From Marinifilaceae bacterium (GTDB lineage Bacteria > Bacteroidota > Bacteroidia > Bacteroidales > Marinifilaceae): 64,000 nt of DNA. Position numbers and translations under genes: made by a program. Positions 53,064 to 61,530 of the stretch are shown in pieces. The DNA is taken from positions 40,444 to 104,443 of the forward strand of contig JAOARN010000153.1 of assembly GCA_025210485.1 (NCBI GenBank), in the 5' to 3' direction. The notes below the pieces were generated by a model, which ran no database searches, was not told the DNA's origin, and saw only the letters and a list, made by a program, of their open reading frames with translations. The stretch's first letter is position 1. Each line of letters starts with the position of its first letter.

Positions 53064-54161
53064 ATGATGAAACGAGTTTTAGTAGCTACAGGAGGAGGTG
53101 ATTGTCCTGGATTGAATGCTGTTATTCGAGCTATAGTAAAAAGAGCCGCTCAAGAGCCTGATTGGGAAGTAATAGGCAGTATTCAGTCATTTGATGGTAT
53201 ACTTAAAGAACCTACCGAAATAAAAGTTTTGGATGATGAGGCAGTTAAGGGTATTCATTATCAGGGAGGTACTATTATAGGAACAACCACAAAAGGAGGT
53301 CCTTTTGCCTGGCCTATTAAAAATACTGATGGAACTTGGTCGTCTGCTGATCGTTCAGATGAAATGATTAGAAAGTTACAATATTTGGGTGTCGACGCTG
53401 TTATAAATATTGGTGGCGATGGTTCTCAACGAATTTCTCAGGCTCTTTACGAAAAGTCTTGTCCTATTATAGGTGTGCCCAAAACTATAGATAATGACCT
53501 GATGGCAACCGACTTTACATTTGGTTATCAAACCGCTGTTCAGATATGTACTGAGGCCGTCGACAAACTTAAAACTACTGCTGCTTCACATAATCGAGTT
53601 TTCGTACTTGAAGCTATGGGGCGTGATGCTGGTTGGATAGCTTTATCAGCCGCAATTGCGGGAGGAGCCGAAGCTTGTTTGATTCCTGAAATACCATATG
53701 ATATAAAGAAGGTGAAGGAGAAGCTAGATACTAGATTTATGAATGGCAAAGGATTTGGAATTATTGTAATTGCTGAAGGGGCTATGCCTATTGGAGGTAG
53801 AGCCTTGGCAGAAGAGAGTGATGAACTAGGGAATGAAAATTTAAAATTAAGCGGTGCTGCAAATCGACTTGCTGAAGAATTGAAGTTAGAAGGTATTGAA
53901 GCTGATGTACGAACCACCGTGCTTGGACATTTGCAAAGAGGCGGTATACCCATAGCATATGATAGAGTACTAGCAACTCAGTTTGGTGTCAAGGCTTTTG
54001 AAATGGTGCTTGAAGGAAAATTTGGGCATATGGTTTCATATCATCATCCCAATGTAGTGGCGGTTCCAATTACGGATGCGATTAATCAGCAAAATTTAGT
54101 AAAATTAGACTCTAGTTTGGTACAAACTGCAAGAGGAGTAGGAATAAGTTTTGGCGATTAA
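53064..54161 (+). CDS. pfkA: 6-phosphofructokinase, group III type, probably ATP-dependent
   Basis: A 365-residue PfkA-family enzyme phosphorylating fructose 6-phosphate in glycolysis. The N-terminal VLVATGGGDCPGLNAVIRAI is the nucleotide-binding loop. The motif GGDGS (residues 117-121) carries the Gly that permits ATP; the motif PKTIDND (139-145) carries a Lys in place of the Gly typical of classical ATP-PFKs, as in PPi-dependent and group III enzymes. EAMGRDAGWIALSAA and the C-terminal VLGHLQRGG are intact. The Gly/Lys combination is known from ATP-dependent actinobacterial group III PFKs, so ATP is the likely donor. The larger PPi-PFK (about 550 residues) is excluded by length. Monocistronic with its own terminator. 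Confidence 0.9.
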   Translation: MMKRVLVATGGGDCPGLNAVIRAIVKRAAQEPDWEVIGSIQSFDGILKEPTEIKVLDDEAVKGIHYQGGTIIGTTTKGGPFAWPIKNTDGTWSSADRSDEMIRKLQYLGVDAVINIGGDGSQRISQALYEKSCPIIGVPKTIDNDLMATDFTFGYQTAVQICTEAVDKLKTTAASHNRVFVLEAMGRDAGWIALSAAIAGGAEACLIPEIPYDIKKVKEKLDTRFMNGKGFGIIVIAEGAMPIGGRALAEESDELGNENLKLSGAANRLAEELKLEGIEADVRTTVLGHLQRGGIPIAYDRVLATQFGVKAFEMVLEGKFGHMVSYHHPNVVAVPITDAINQQNLVKLDSSLVQTARGVGISFGD

Positions 54162-54201
54162 TGTTTTATTAGAAGCTATTTGTTGTTTTTTTCCAATATG
54201 A

Positions 54202-54242
54202 AAAGAAAGGATGTGTTTTGTATAAAATATCATCCTTTCTTT
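54202..54242. terminator. bidirectional intrinsic terminator after pfkA
   Basis: A 12-bp perfect stem AAAGAAAGGATG/CATCCTTTCTTT with a 17-nt loop, between pfkA (plus) and the convergent GAF gene. Confidence 0.75.
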
Positions 54243-54265
54243 GATTTTATATCCATTAGTATTAT

Positions 54266-56650
54266 TTAACCAATCGATCTAAGTTCTTTAGTTGCACCCT
54301 CTTTGTTTATTAATTCTTTGGCTTGGTCCGAATTGAGATTAATGCTAACTCTGATAGCATGTAAACCATTTACGGCTTGCATGTCCTCAAGTTTTAATTC
54401 CTCGATATTATGATCAATTAAGCCTTTTGCAGCTAAATATTCAAAATATCTTCTGTATTCATCTTTCTCTTCAGGTCGGGTAAATATAACAGCTATTTTA
54501 CCTGGTTGGGTTAATCTTTCATTTGTATTTTTAACATAAGCTTTGTCTATTCGTTTTTTAATTATTTCGTATCTTATGTTATAGGCACCATCAACATCAA
54601 ATTTCTTTTCATCTGGTCTAAATCTAATAGATAAGCTTTGGCTATGAACCAGAATAAGCCCTGTGGTATCTAATTCTATAGGCATTTCGCTTTTAAGTTG
54701 ACTAGTTTTTTTAATTATTTCAATACTAGTAAGAAGTTGCCAGATTCTTAAATTTTTAAGATAAATAGAGTCGTATTTTCTTTCAGGAGTAAGACTTTGT
54801 CCTATGTATATATTATGTTCCACTCCGTCAGTTCTGTATTTTTCAAAATAGTGAGGAAACATATTTTGAGCTTTTTCTTGCTCAAGTTCGATGTACTGAT
54901 TTATGGTATTAGTGATTAACTGAAAACTATCTTCAAATTTTTTCCTTCTATTGTATATAGTTCCAATTTCAGTATCAGTTTGAATTTTGTAATCATTTAT
55001 AGCAGAGATAATTTCGTTATTATCACCTTCGTAGTTGTCAAAAATAACTTCTATTTCTCGTTTTATAAAATTAAGAACAGATGATTCCTCACCTGCCGAC
55101 ACTCCGTCGGCTATATCATTATAGTATCCGTATAGTTTGTGATTTAATTGGTCGTATATAGGTAATTCGTTTTCTTCATATAGTTTGATCAATATATTTG
55201 ATACTAATTCTATATGTGTAATTAGGTCATCCTGAATTGTTTTGCCCCTTATAAGAGATGAGTTTCGGATGTCTATAGCACCATAAAGAGGATGAACATT
55301 TTTGAAAACTATTTCTTCCATTTCTGCATTTTGATTATTATGTTTATTTATAATCAATTTGGCAGCAGCGTCCTTAAATTTCCATTCTACACTTGGGTGA
55401 ATTGCTGTACAATGTTCTTTAATTGTACCTTCTACTAAATTTTCCAATTCATTTTTACGTCTTATTATTGCAATTGAGAAAATTGGAATAATATCGTCAA
55501 GCATATATAGTTTGGAGAAATTTATAACATATGGTTTTGGAGAACCAAATTCTAATAGGCCAACCAATTCATCATCATGTACTAATGGGATTACACAAAT
55601 ACTTCTTATGTTTTTCTTTAAAAGACCTTTCTCGACTTGGCAATCTCTCTTTCGGGATTCTAAATCATCAACAATAACAACATTTTTGGATTTAATACAT
55701 TCGTGATAAATAGAGTTTTCGTAATTATCACAAGTGTATTTTTCTAAATTGAGCAAGCCTCTCCAAAGTTCAGAATAAGCGAAAATATTCTTATTATGTT
55801 TCCCCATTGCAATAATACCCATCTTAAGATTAGGGATGGCAATAAGGTTTTTTAATCTATTTTCAAGTTCATTAAAATTGTTTTGATCATCTATTGCTGT
55901 TTTTTCGAGTAATTGGGATTTCAACTCCGATATAGATTCTGATTCAGTAATGTCAATAAAATGAAGCATGAAAAATCCAGAAAAGATAAAATCTTTGATA
56001 GGTAGTTTTTTCATCCATAAATCCATATCCAAAGGATCATTAATCAGTTGATTATAATCTTCTTTTGTGAATTTAGGAAATTTGCTTTTATGGCTTATGT
56101 TAAGACAGCTGGTGTCTAGTTTTATTTTATAATATTTTTCAGTATTATCTTTTTTGTTTCTAATTTTACATTTAAAGAATTGCCTAACATCAATATCTAT
56201 ATTGTATATTTTGTTAAATATTAGCCAATAGGCATGAATCATGGATATCCATAATTTAAATTCTTTACGATTCTTTACTCCATTTTGAATGAAACATATT
56301 TCTGTACTTTTCTCATTATATATATTAAGAAAATTTTTAGTGTAAAATATGTTTTTATCACTAAAAGGTACGCTTGCAAGACCAATATTGTCGCTAATTT
56401 TATTGGCATCAAACATCAAAGATAAAAGTGATTCTATCTTGGTTTTATGTTTTTCAATATCAGAATCTGTAAAAACATCTTTATTAAAGTCAGGAATAGT
56501 TTCAAATTCTTTAAGCACCTCTTTTGCAATAACACCTGTTAGTCCTCCTTCATTGATTGATTCTTTAAGGCTTTCTAGAAGTGGCTTAAAGCTTAACTGA
56601 GTAGTAAACGGTAATTGTTTAACTCCTATCTTTATGTCGTTAAAATTCAT
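54266..56650 (-). CDS. large GAF-domain protein of Bacteroidota
   Basis: A 794-residue cytoplasmic protein. A GAF-like domain lies at about residues 250-400: NLIAIPNLKMGIIAMGKHNK, YHECIKSKNVVIVDDLESRK, then IRSICVIPLVHDDELVGLLE, a typical GAF strand pattern. The N-terminal 240 residues are helical and lack a known motif. The C-terminal half contains long helices (FKNVHPLYGAIDIRNSSLIR) and ends with a small alpha/beta region (TQPGKIAVIFTRPEEKDEYR). There is no histidine kinase, cyclase or DNA-binding domain. Such proteins occur in Bacteroidota as stand-alone genes of unknown role, possibly a small-ligand sensor. A candidate -7 box lies 22 bp upstream of its start. Confidence 0.7.
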   Translation of the reverse strand: MNFNDIKIGVKQLPFTTQLSFKPLLESLKESINEGGLTGVIAKEVLKEFETIPDFNKDVFTDSDIEKHKTKIESLLSLMFDANKISDNIGLASVPFSDKNIFYTKNFLNIYNEKSTEICFIQNGVKNRKEFKLWISMIHAYWLIFNKIYNIDIDVRQFFKCKIRNKKDNTEKYYKIKLDTSCLNISHKSKFPKFTKEDYNQLINDPLDMDLWMKKLPIKDFIFSGFFMLHFIDITESESISELKSQLLEKTAIDDQNNFNELENRLKNLIAIPNLKMGIIAMGKHNKNIFAYSELWRGLLNLEKYTCDNYENSIYHECIKSKNVVIVDDLESRKRDCQVEKGLLKKNIRSICVIPLVHDDELVGLLEFGSPKPYVINFSKLYMLDDIIPIFSIAIIRRKNELENLVEGTIKEHCTAIHPSVEWKFKDAAAKLIINKHNNQNAEMEEIVFKNVHPLYGAIDIRNSSLIRGKTIQDDLITHIELVSNILIKLYEENELPIYDQLNHKLYGYYNDIADGVSAGEESSVLNFIKREIEVIFDNYEGDNNEIISAINDYKIQTDTEIGTIYNRRKKFEDSFQLITNTINQYIELEQEKAQNMFPHYFEKYRTDGVEHNIYIGQSLTPERKYDSIYLKNLRIWQLLTSIEIIKKTSQLKSEMPIELDTTGLILVHSQSLSIRFRPDEKKFDVDGAYNIRYEIIKKRIDKAYVKNTNERLTQPGKIAVIFTRPEEKDEYRRYFEYLAAKGLIDHNIEELKLEDMQAVNGLHAIRVSINLNSDQAKELINKEGATKELRSIG

Positions 56651-56671
56651 AGCTAATGTCTTTAATAATAC

Positions 56672-56679
56672 AAAAGTAC
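56672..56679 (-). promoter_or_regulatory. candidate -7 element TACTTTTG for the GAF gene
   Basis: The minus strand reads TACTTTTG, 22 bp before the start codon, giving a leader of about 15 nt. No clear -33 box. Confidence 0.4.
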
Positions 56680-57157
56680 AAATAAAAATGATGAATTCTA
56701 TGATAGAGATAGTATGAAATATGAACTTTAAATACCTGACTGGTTTAACTTGTATATACTATTGATTGATAGTTATGTATGGAAAACTAAGGAATTTTAT
56801 GATTTTAGGCTTTTTGATAAAACTGTATATTTAAAATGACAGAGCTTTAATTTAGTTGATTAAAGTTAATTATTGTTTAAATGCAAGAATTATTAGTTGA
56901 TTTGTTTTCAATTAATATACATTGGGTTAGTTTAAACAATAAGCTGGACTACATAAAATAATGTATATATTATAGTTAAGCGGTAAAAAAAAGATATAAG
57001 TCATATTACGAAAGTAATATTTATGATAAAAGAAAAAATGGAAAAAGATATTATTGTTAGGAAATTCTAAAAAATTATAAGTGTGAAATCTTGCTTGAAA
57101 GGTATATATAATAAAACCCAATGCATTACATTGGGCTAGAAGATTTATAAATAAAAA
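56680..57157. other. intergenic AT-rich stretch left of the MITE-like element
   Basis: About 480 bp without a gene. A small hairpin CCCAATG/CATTGGG occurs near 57117-57135, directly before the repeat element. Confidence 0.4.
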
Positions 57158-57671
57158 GGCTGTAAGCTAGCCTATGCAAAAGTTATAAAGAAATCACCCT
57201 GCATTTTCAACACCCCCTTTCTCTTATAAGCTTGATTTTACATATATTATTATCTTTTCAAGTAATTAAATTTGCATGAAAAATCTATCCTTTGCTTTTT
57301 CTTGAAGCCGACATCAAATTTTTGCACACTCCAAGAATAAAAAAGAAGCTATTACCAGAGAAAAACATTAAAAGGATTAAAAAGTGACAAGAAATAAGCT
57401 TTGATAAATTCTATGGATCCTAATTGGAATTTCTATAGACTTATTGATTTGTAATGTATGAGATCTTTCGCTCGTGCCTCACTTCAAGATGACGAATAGT
57501 AGTAGAGGTAGTAGGAAGAGGGAACGTCCTGTTGAGCTTGCGAAACATCTACTATAATTTAATGAGTCGGCTATATAAATTATGAGATTCTTCATGCTCG
57601 TATATTTTCTAAATATAGAAATAATTTAAAAGAAAAAACAAGCTATATTTTGCATAGGCTAGCTGTAAGCC
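57158..57671. mobile_element. 514-bp MITE-like non-coding element with inverted ends
   Basis: The left end carries AGCTAGCCTATGCAAAA (57165-57181) and the right end its exact complement TTTTGCATAGGCTAGCT (57648-57664). The similarity extends outward to GGCT/AGCC with three mismatches, giving 24-bp ends. No transposase is encoded. The interior contains REP-like pieces such as GATCTTTCGCTCGTGCCTCA and AACGTCCTGTTGAGCTTGCG. No target-site duplication is clear. It could be a MITE mobilised by an unseen transposase, or two REP-type sequences in opposite orientation. Confidence 0.55.
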
Positions 57672-57778
57672 TGAAATAAGCATCAATAAATTTTTAAATT
57701 AAACCACCGTATAGTTATACTAATCCAATATATCGTCTTACAAAAAAGAAAGTTGGATAGTATATTTGTGTCGAATTA

Positions 57779-58429
57779 TTAATTGGCAGGTATTACCTCA
57801 GGGGCTCCTAAAAAATGAGGTTCTGTATGAGTGATATAAATATCGATAAACATTTTAACTCTAGCGAAGATCTCCCTTATGTATATATTTAGTGCATACG
57901 AAAACGAAACAGATTTTGCATTGAATGCCACTGCGTTTATATTGTGAGTTTTAGCAATATATAAGGCTCTTTTATTATGGAATTCTTGTGATATAATAGT
58001 TATGCTATCTTGTTGGAAAATTTTGCTGCTTCTGATAACCGAGTCAAGTGTACGAAAACCTGCGAAATCCATTATTATTTTATCTTTTGGAACTCCTAAT
58101 TTTATCAAATTCTGACGCATTGTAATAGGTTCGTTATAGTTCATCATTCTGTTGTCACCGCTAACCAGAATATATTCTATTTTGTCTGCATCGTATAATT
58201 GTTTGGCTGCTAAAATTCTATTCCTGAAGAACAAATTTACTTTCCCATTTTGTAATCTCGAACTTGTTCCTAAAACTAAACCTACATGATTTTTAGGAAT
58301 TTTATTTATATCAGTGTAACAATAACTACCCCACCTTAGCTCCGTAACTAGATATATAGTTGTTAGGAAACAAGTAAATAGCATGCCAAATAGTACTAGT
58401 CTGATGAATATTTTCTTGATTAGTTTCAT
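57779..58429 (-). CDS. SanA/YdcF-like (DUF218) membrane-anchored protein
   Basis: A 216-residue protein with an N-terminal membrane helix (about residues 8-28) and a DUF218 domain. Key pieces are NHVGLVLGTSSRLQNGKVNL, the family's opening strand and glycine turn, VSGDNRMMNYNEPITMRQNL, and FAGFRTLDSVIRSSKIFQQD, followed by ISQEFHNKRALYIAKTHNIN. The pattern is that of SanA (vancomycin sensitivity) and related ElyC/YdcF proteins, which act at the inner membrane and influence envelope integrity. The enzymatic role is unproven. Length matches E. coli SanA (239) minus a short end. It is monocistronic, 200 bp downstream of a histidine kinase gene on the same strand. Confidence 0.82.
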   Translation of the reverse strand: MKLIKKIFIRLVLFGMLFTCFLTTIYLVTELRWGSYCYTDINKIPKNHVGLVLGTSSRLQNGKVNLFFRNRILAAKQLYDADKIEYILVSGDNRMMNYNEPITMRQNLIKLGVPKDKIIMDFAGFRTLDSVIRSSKIFQQDSITIISQEFHNKRALYIAKTHNINAVAFNAKSVSFSYALNIYIREIFARVKMFIDIYITHTEPHFLGAPEVIPAN

Positions 58430-58633
58430 TTATCAATTTGCTTAAGTCTGTCTTTTGATAATTACAGACACAGATTGCTTTAAAATTAGTTAATTCGGGG
58501 TAATAATTATACTGTTTTTTTGGGCATACCAAATATATAAAAAAAATAGAATATCTTATACTTGGCAAAATCAATAAAAATCTAATTTAATTTAGTGTGT
58601 ATTATAGAATTTGTGTATCATTCAGTATTGTAA

Positions 58634-60655
58634 TTAATTAGCTTTTTGGTGCAAGAGTAAAGAAATTTTTGTTCCCTTACCAATTTCTGATTTAATACTA
58701 AAAGAAGCATTGTTTCGATTTATAAAATCTTTGCATAGCAGTAGTCCAAGTCCAGTTCCGTTTTCTTTGTTAGTCTTTTCTTCGGTATCAAGGTAAGATT
58801 GGTTGATAATATTGTTAATAAGATCCTCTGACATTCCAATGCCTGTATCTTCGATCCAAACACTAATAAGTTCTTCGGATTCAATATTCGCACCAATTTC
58901 TATATTGCCTCCTTGCTCTGTAAATTTTATAGAATTGTTAATAAGATTTCTTATAATAGTGTCAAGCATATGTTTGTCGGCAAGCACACATAATTCTTGA
59001 TCTATTTCTATATTGTATTTTATTAATTTTTTTTCAGCAATATTTTTATAAGGGGCAAAATTGAGGTTTACAGTTTTCAGTAAATTAATCTCGGAGGGCT
59101 TATATTTTATTTTTCCAGTTTGACTTAGTGACCACGATAATAAATTGTCGGTTAACAAAATAACATTTGTGATATTATTATTTAAATCTTTATTAGTTGA
59201 ATGTAATGCAGAAATTCTGTTTTGGCTAATAAAGAGGTTAATCATCTTGCTTATATTGTATATTGAGGCTAGGGGTGATCTTAAGTCGTGTGAAATAATT
59301 TGGAGTAATTTGTTTTTAGAATGATTTAAATCCTTTAGTTCTTTGTCTTTAATGTTTAGTATTTCTTTGTTGTTGTTTAGCTTTTTCTTATGTAAGGATA
59401 GTAATCTTTTGTTTTTCTTAGTTTTTAAGTAGTATAGTGAAATAAAGATCAGTATTATAAAAAAAGCAGTAAGGCTAATTATTATATAGTTTCTTTTGTA
59501 ATCCTTTAGTATATTCTCTTTTGAGCGAATGGATTTTTCCATTGCTTTTTTCTCCAATTCGTATTTCTCTTCTTGTTCTATTATTTCGGTGATTTTTTTA
59601 TCGTTAATTATTTTTTTAGATATATTATCATATTTATCTAAAAATTCTAACATTTTTCCCGATTGTTCCAATGAATGATAGGTTATTATAAGAGATTTGT
59701 ATATGGATTTTTGATAAGCATAATTATTTGATTGCTTGGCTATATTAAGAGCAGAATAATATTTTGTTAAGGCTTTATTATACTTTTTATTATAGCGATA
59801 TACAGATGCTAAATTGTTTAATGTATTAAGTCTTGATTCTAAATTCTTTATTTTATTTTTTAGTTTAAGGCTACGAATAAGATATTTTTCTGCTTTATCG
59901 TAGTTTTTTAAATTATAATAAACAGTGCCAATATTATGAAAGCTTTTAGCTAGTTTTATTGAATCAGGATGATTTTTTAGTATATCAATATTCTTGTAAT
60001 GATATTTCAATGAGATTTCATTTTCATCTTTTTTCGAGTAGATATTAGCTATGTAATTGTTTGTGAGGTATTGTAAATCAGTTAATACAGTATCTTTTGA
60101 ATAAGTATCTAGAGCTTTTTTATGTAGCTCAATCGCTTTTTGATATTCTTTTTTATCTGTTAGTATTAATGCAAGGCAATTTCTGCTTAGTGCCAGTTCA
60201 AATATCTGATTTTTAAGCTCAAAATATTTCACTGATTTACAAATATCTTTTTCAGCCTTTTCATATTCACCAATTTTTCTATAAGTATTAGCTCTTCTAC
60301 CTAGATATTTATAATACTGTAGTTTGAAACTACTAGAATCTACTAGATTCAATAGGCTATCATATATTAATATAGCATCTTTGTTCTGGTTAAGGAAACT
60401 TTTTGTAGACGCTATTAATCCCAAGCATCTAATTTTGCTATGGAATAGATCTTTCTTGTCTGTGATTTTATATATAGAGTCAAGTTTGTTTATTAAAATT
60501 TCAGCTTTTATATTATTGTCTTTTTCTAGTTTGTTTAAAATTGAATCTATTTTATATTTATCTACTATATCATTTTCGATACCAAAAGCTTGATTCGTAT
60601 TTATATATGAGTTTATGTATACTATGTAGATTAGGATGAATATTATTTTTCTCAT
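58634..60655 (-). CDS. TPR-containing sensor histidine kinase
   Basis: A 673-residue protein. After a signal peptide (about residues 1-25) comes a periplasmic region of several tetratricopeptide repeats (about 85-340), for example YRKIGEYEKAEKDICKSVKY and KNYDKAEKYLIRSLKLKNKI. A membrane helix (about 388-410, NYIIISLTAFFIILIFISLY) and a coiled coil follow. The HisKA domain has LQIISHDLRSPLASIYN with the phospho-acceptor His near residue 456. The HATPase domain has NLINNSIKFTEQGG, VWIEDTGIGMSEDL and GTGLGLLLCKDFI. No receiver domain is fused and no response regulator gene is adjacent, so it is an orphan kinase. Confidence 0.92.
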   Translation of the reverse strand: MRKIIFILIYIVYINSYINTNQAFGIENDIVDKYKIDSILNKLEKDNNIKAEILINKLDSIYKITDKKDLFHSKIRCLGLIASTKSFLNQNKDAILIYDSLLNLVDSSSFKLQYYKYLGRRANTYRKIGEYEKAEKDICKSVKYFELKNQIFELALSRNCLALILTDKKEYQKAIELHKKALDTYSKDTVLTDLQYLTNNYIANIYSKKDENEISLKYHYKNIDILKNHPDSIKLAKSFHNIGTVYYNLKNYDKAEKYLIRSLKLKNKIKNLESRLNTLNNLASVYRYNKKYNKALTKYYSALNIAKQSNNYAYQKSIYKSLIITYHSLEQSGKMLEFLDKYDNISKKIINDKKITEIIEQEEKYELEKKAMEKSIRSKENILKDYKRNYIIISLTAFFIILIFISLYYLKTKKNKRLLSLHKKKLNNNKEILNIKDKELKDLNHSKNKLLQIISHDLRSPLASIYNISKMINLFISQNRISALHSTNKDLNNNITNVILLTDNLLSWSLSQTGKIKYKPSEINLLKTVNLNFAPYKNIAEKKLIKYNIEIDQELCVLADKHMLDTIIRNLINNSIKFTEQGGNIEIGANIESEELISVWIEDTGIGMSEDLINNIINQSYLDTEEKTNKENGTGLGLLLCKDFINRNNASFSIKSEIGKGTKISLLLHQKAN

Positions 60656-60686
60656 TCTATTTGGTTTTCAATTTTCATTAAATGTG

Positions 60687-60694
60687 CAAAAATA
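60687..60694 (-). promoter_or_regulatory. candidate -7 element TATTTTTG for the TPR kinase
   Basis: The minus strand reads TATTTTTG, 32 bp before the start codon of the kinase. No clear -33 box. Confidence 0.4.
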
Positions 60695-60827
60695 TATCTA
60701 AAAATCTATATTGTAGCCTAATTTATTTATTAAGTAGCAGATTTATTACATTGATTCTAATTCTGCGATTTCTGAAATTTAACTTATCTACTTATGAAAA
60801 ATAGTTTCACATTAGATATAAACTTAT

Positions 60828-60835
60828 TATTTTTG
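60828..60835 (+). promoter_or_regulatory. candidate promoter for the DUF4159 gene
   Basis: TATTTTTG matches TAnnTTTG and lies 33 bp before the start codon. A TTTC at 60805-60808 is 19 bp upstream, close to the -33 TTTG consensus. Confidence 0.45.
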
Positions 60836-60867
60836 TTTGTCTTGTTTTATGATAAAAAAATTGTCTT

Positions 60868-61518
60868 ATGTTAAGAAATCTAAGTTTTGTATTCTTCCTT
60901 TTGTTTTCAAATATTTGTTTTTCTCAAGTAAAAATTGCAGTTCTTAAGTATAATGGAGGAGGAGATTGGTATGCAAATCCAAGTTCTGTTCCAAATCTTG
61001 CTAAATTTTGTAATGATCAGAATATTGCTGAGATTGAAACGAAGGTAGATTTTGTAAGTGTTGGTTCTAAAGATATTTTTATATATGATTTTGTTCATAT
61101 GACAGGTCATGGTAATCTTGTATTTACCGAGTCGGAGGCAGCTAATTTAAGGAAATATATTAGATCGGGTGGTTTTTTACATATTGATGATAATTATGGG
61201 ATGAATGATTTTATAAGAAGAGAGATAAAAAAAGTATTCCCTTTTCATGAATTACAAGAAGTGCCATTATCTCATTCAATTTTTAATATAGTGTATAAGT
61301 TCCCAAATGGTTTGCCGAAGATACACGAGCATGATAATAAAAAGCCGCAGGCATATGGAATATTTTTAGAAAATAAATTAGTATGCCTTTACACTTATGA
61401 GACAGATTTAGGTGATGGTTGGGAAGATATATCTGTTCACAATGATACTGAAATAAATCATAAGTTGGCTCTCCAAATGGGTGCTAACATAATTGCATAT
61501 GCCTTTACAAAAGAATAA
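60868..61518 (+). CDS. DUF4159 exported protein
   Basis: A 216-residue protein with a signal peptide (about residues 1-19, LSFVFFLLFSNICFSQ). The mature part reads VKIAVLKYNGGGDWYANPSS, then YDFVHMTGHGNLVFTESEAA, LRKYIRSGGFLHIDDNYGMN and FPNGLPKIHEHDNKKPQAYG, ending with DLGDGWEDISVHNDTEIN. These blocks mark DUF4159, a family in Bacteroidota and other phyla that occurs near MoxR, VWA or DUF58 genes; a glutamine-amidotransferase-like fold has been suggested. Function unknown. It is alone on the plus strand between two histidine kinase genes on the minus strand, convergent with one and divergent from the other. Confidence 0.85.
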   Translation: MLRNLSFVFFLLFSNICFSQVKIAVLKYNGGGDWYANPSSVPNLAKFCNDQNIAEIETKVDFVSVGSKDIFIYDFVHMTGHGNLVFTESEAANLRKYIRSGGFLHIDDNYGMNDFIRREIKKVFPFHELQEVPLSHSIFNIVYKFPNGLPKIHEHDNKKPQAYGIFLENKLVCLYTYETDLGDGWEDISVHNDTEINHKLALQMGANIIAYAFTKE

Positions 61519-61530
61519 GAGTAAATAACT

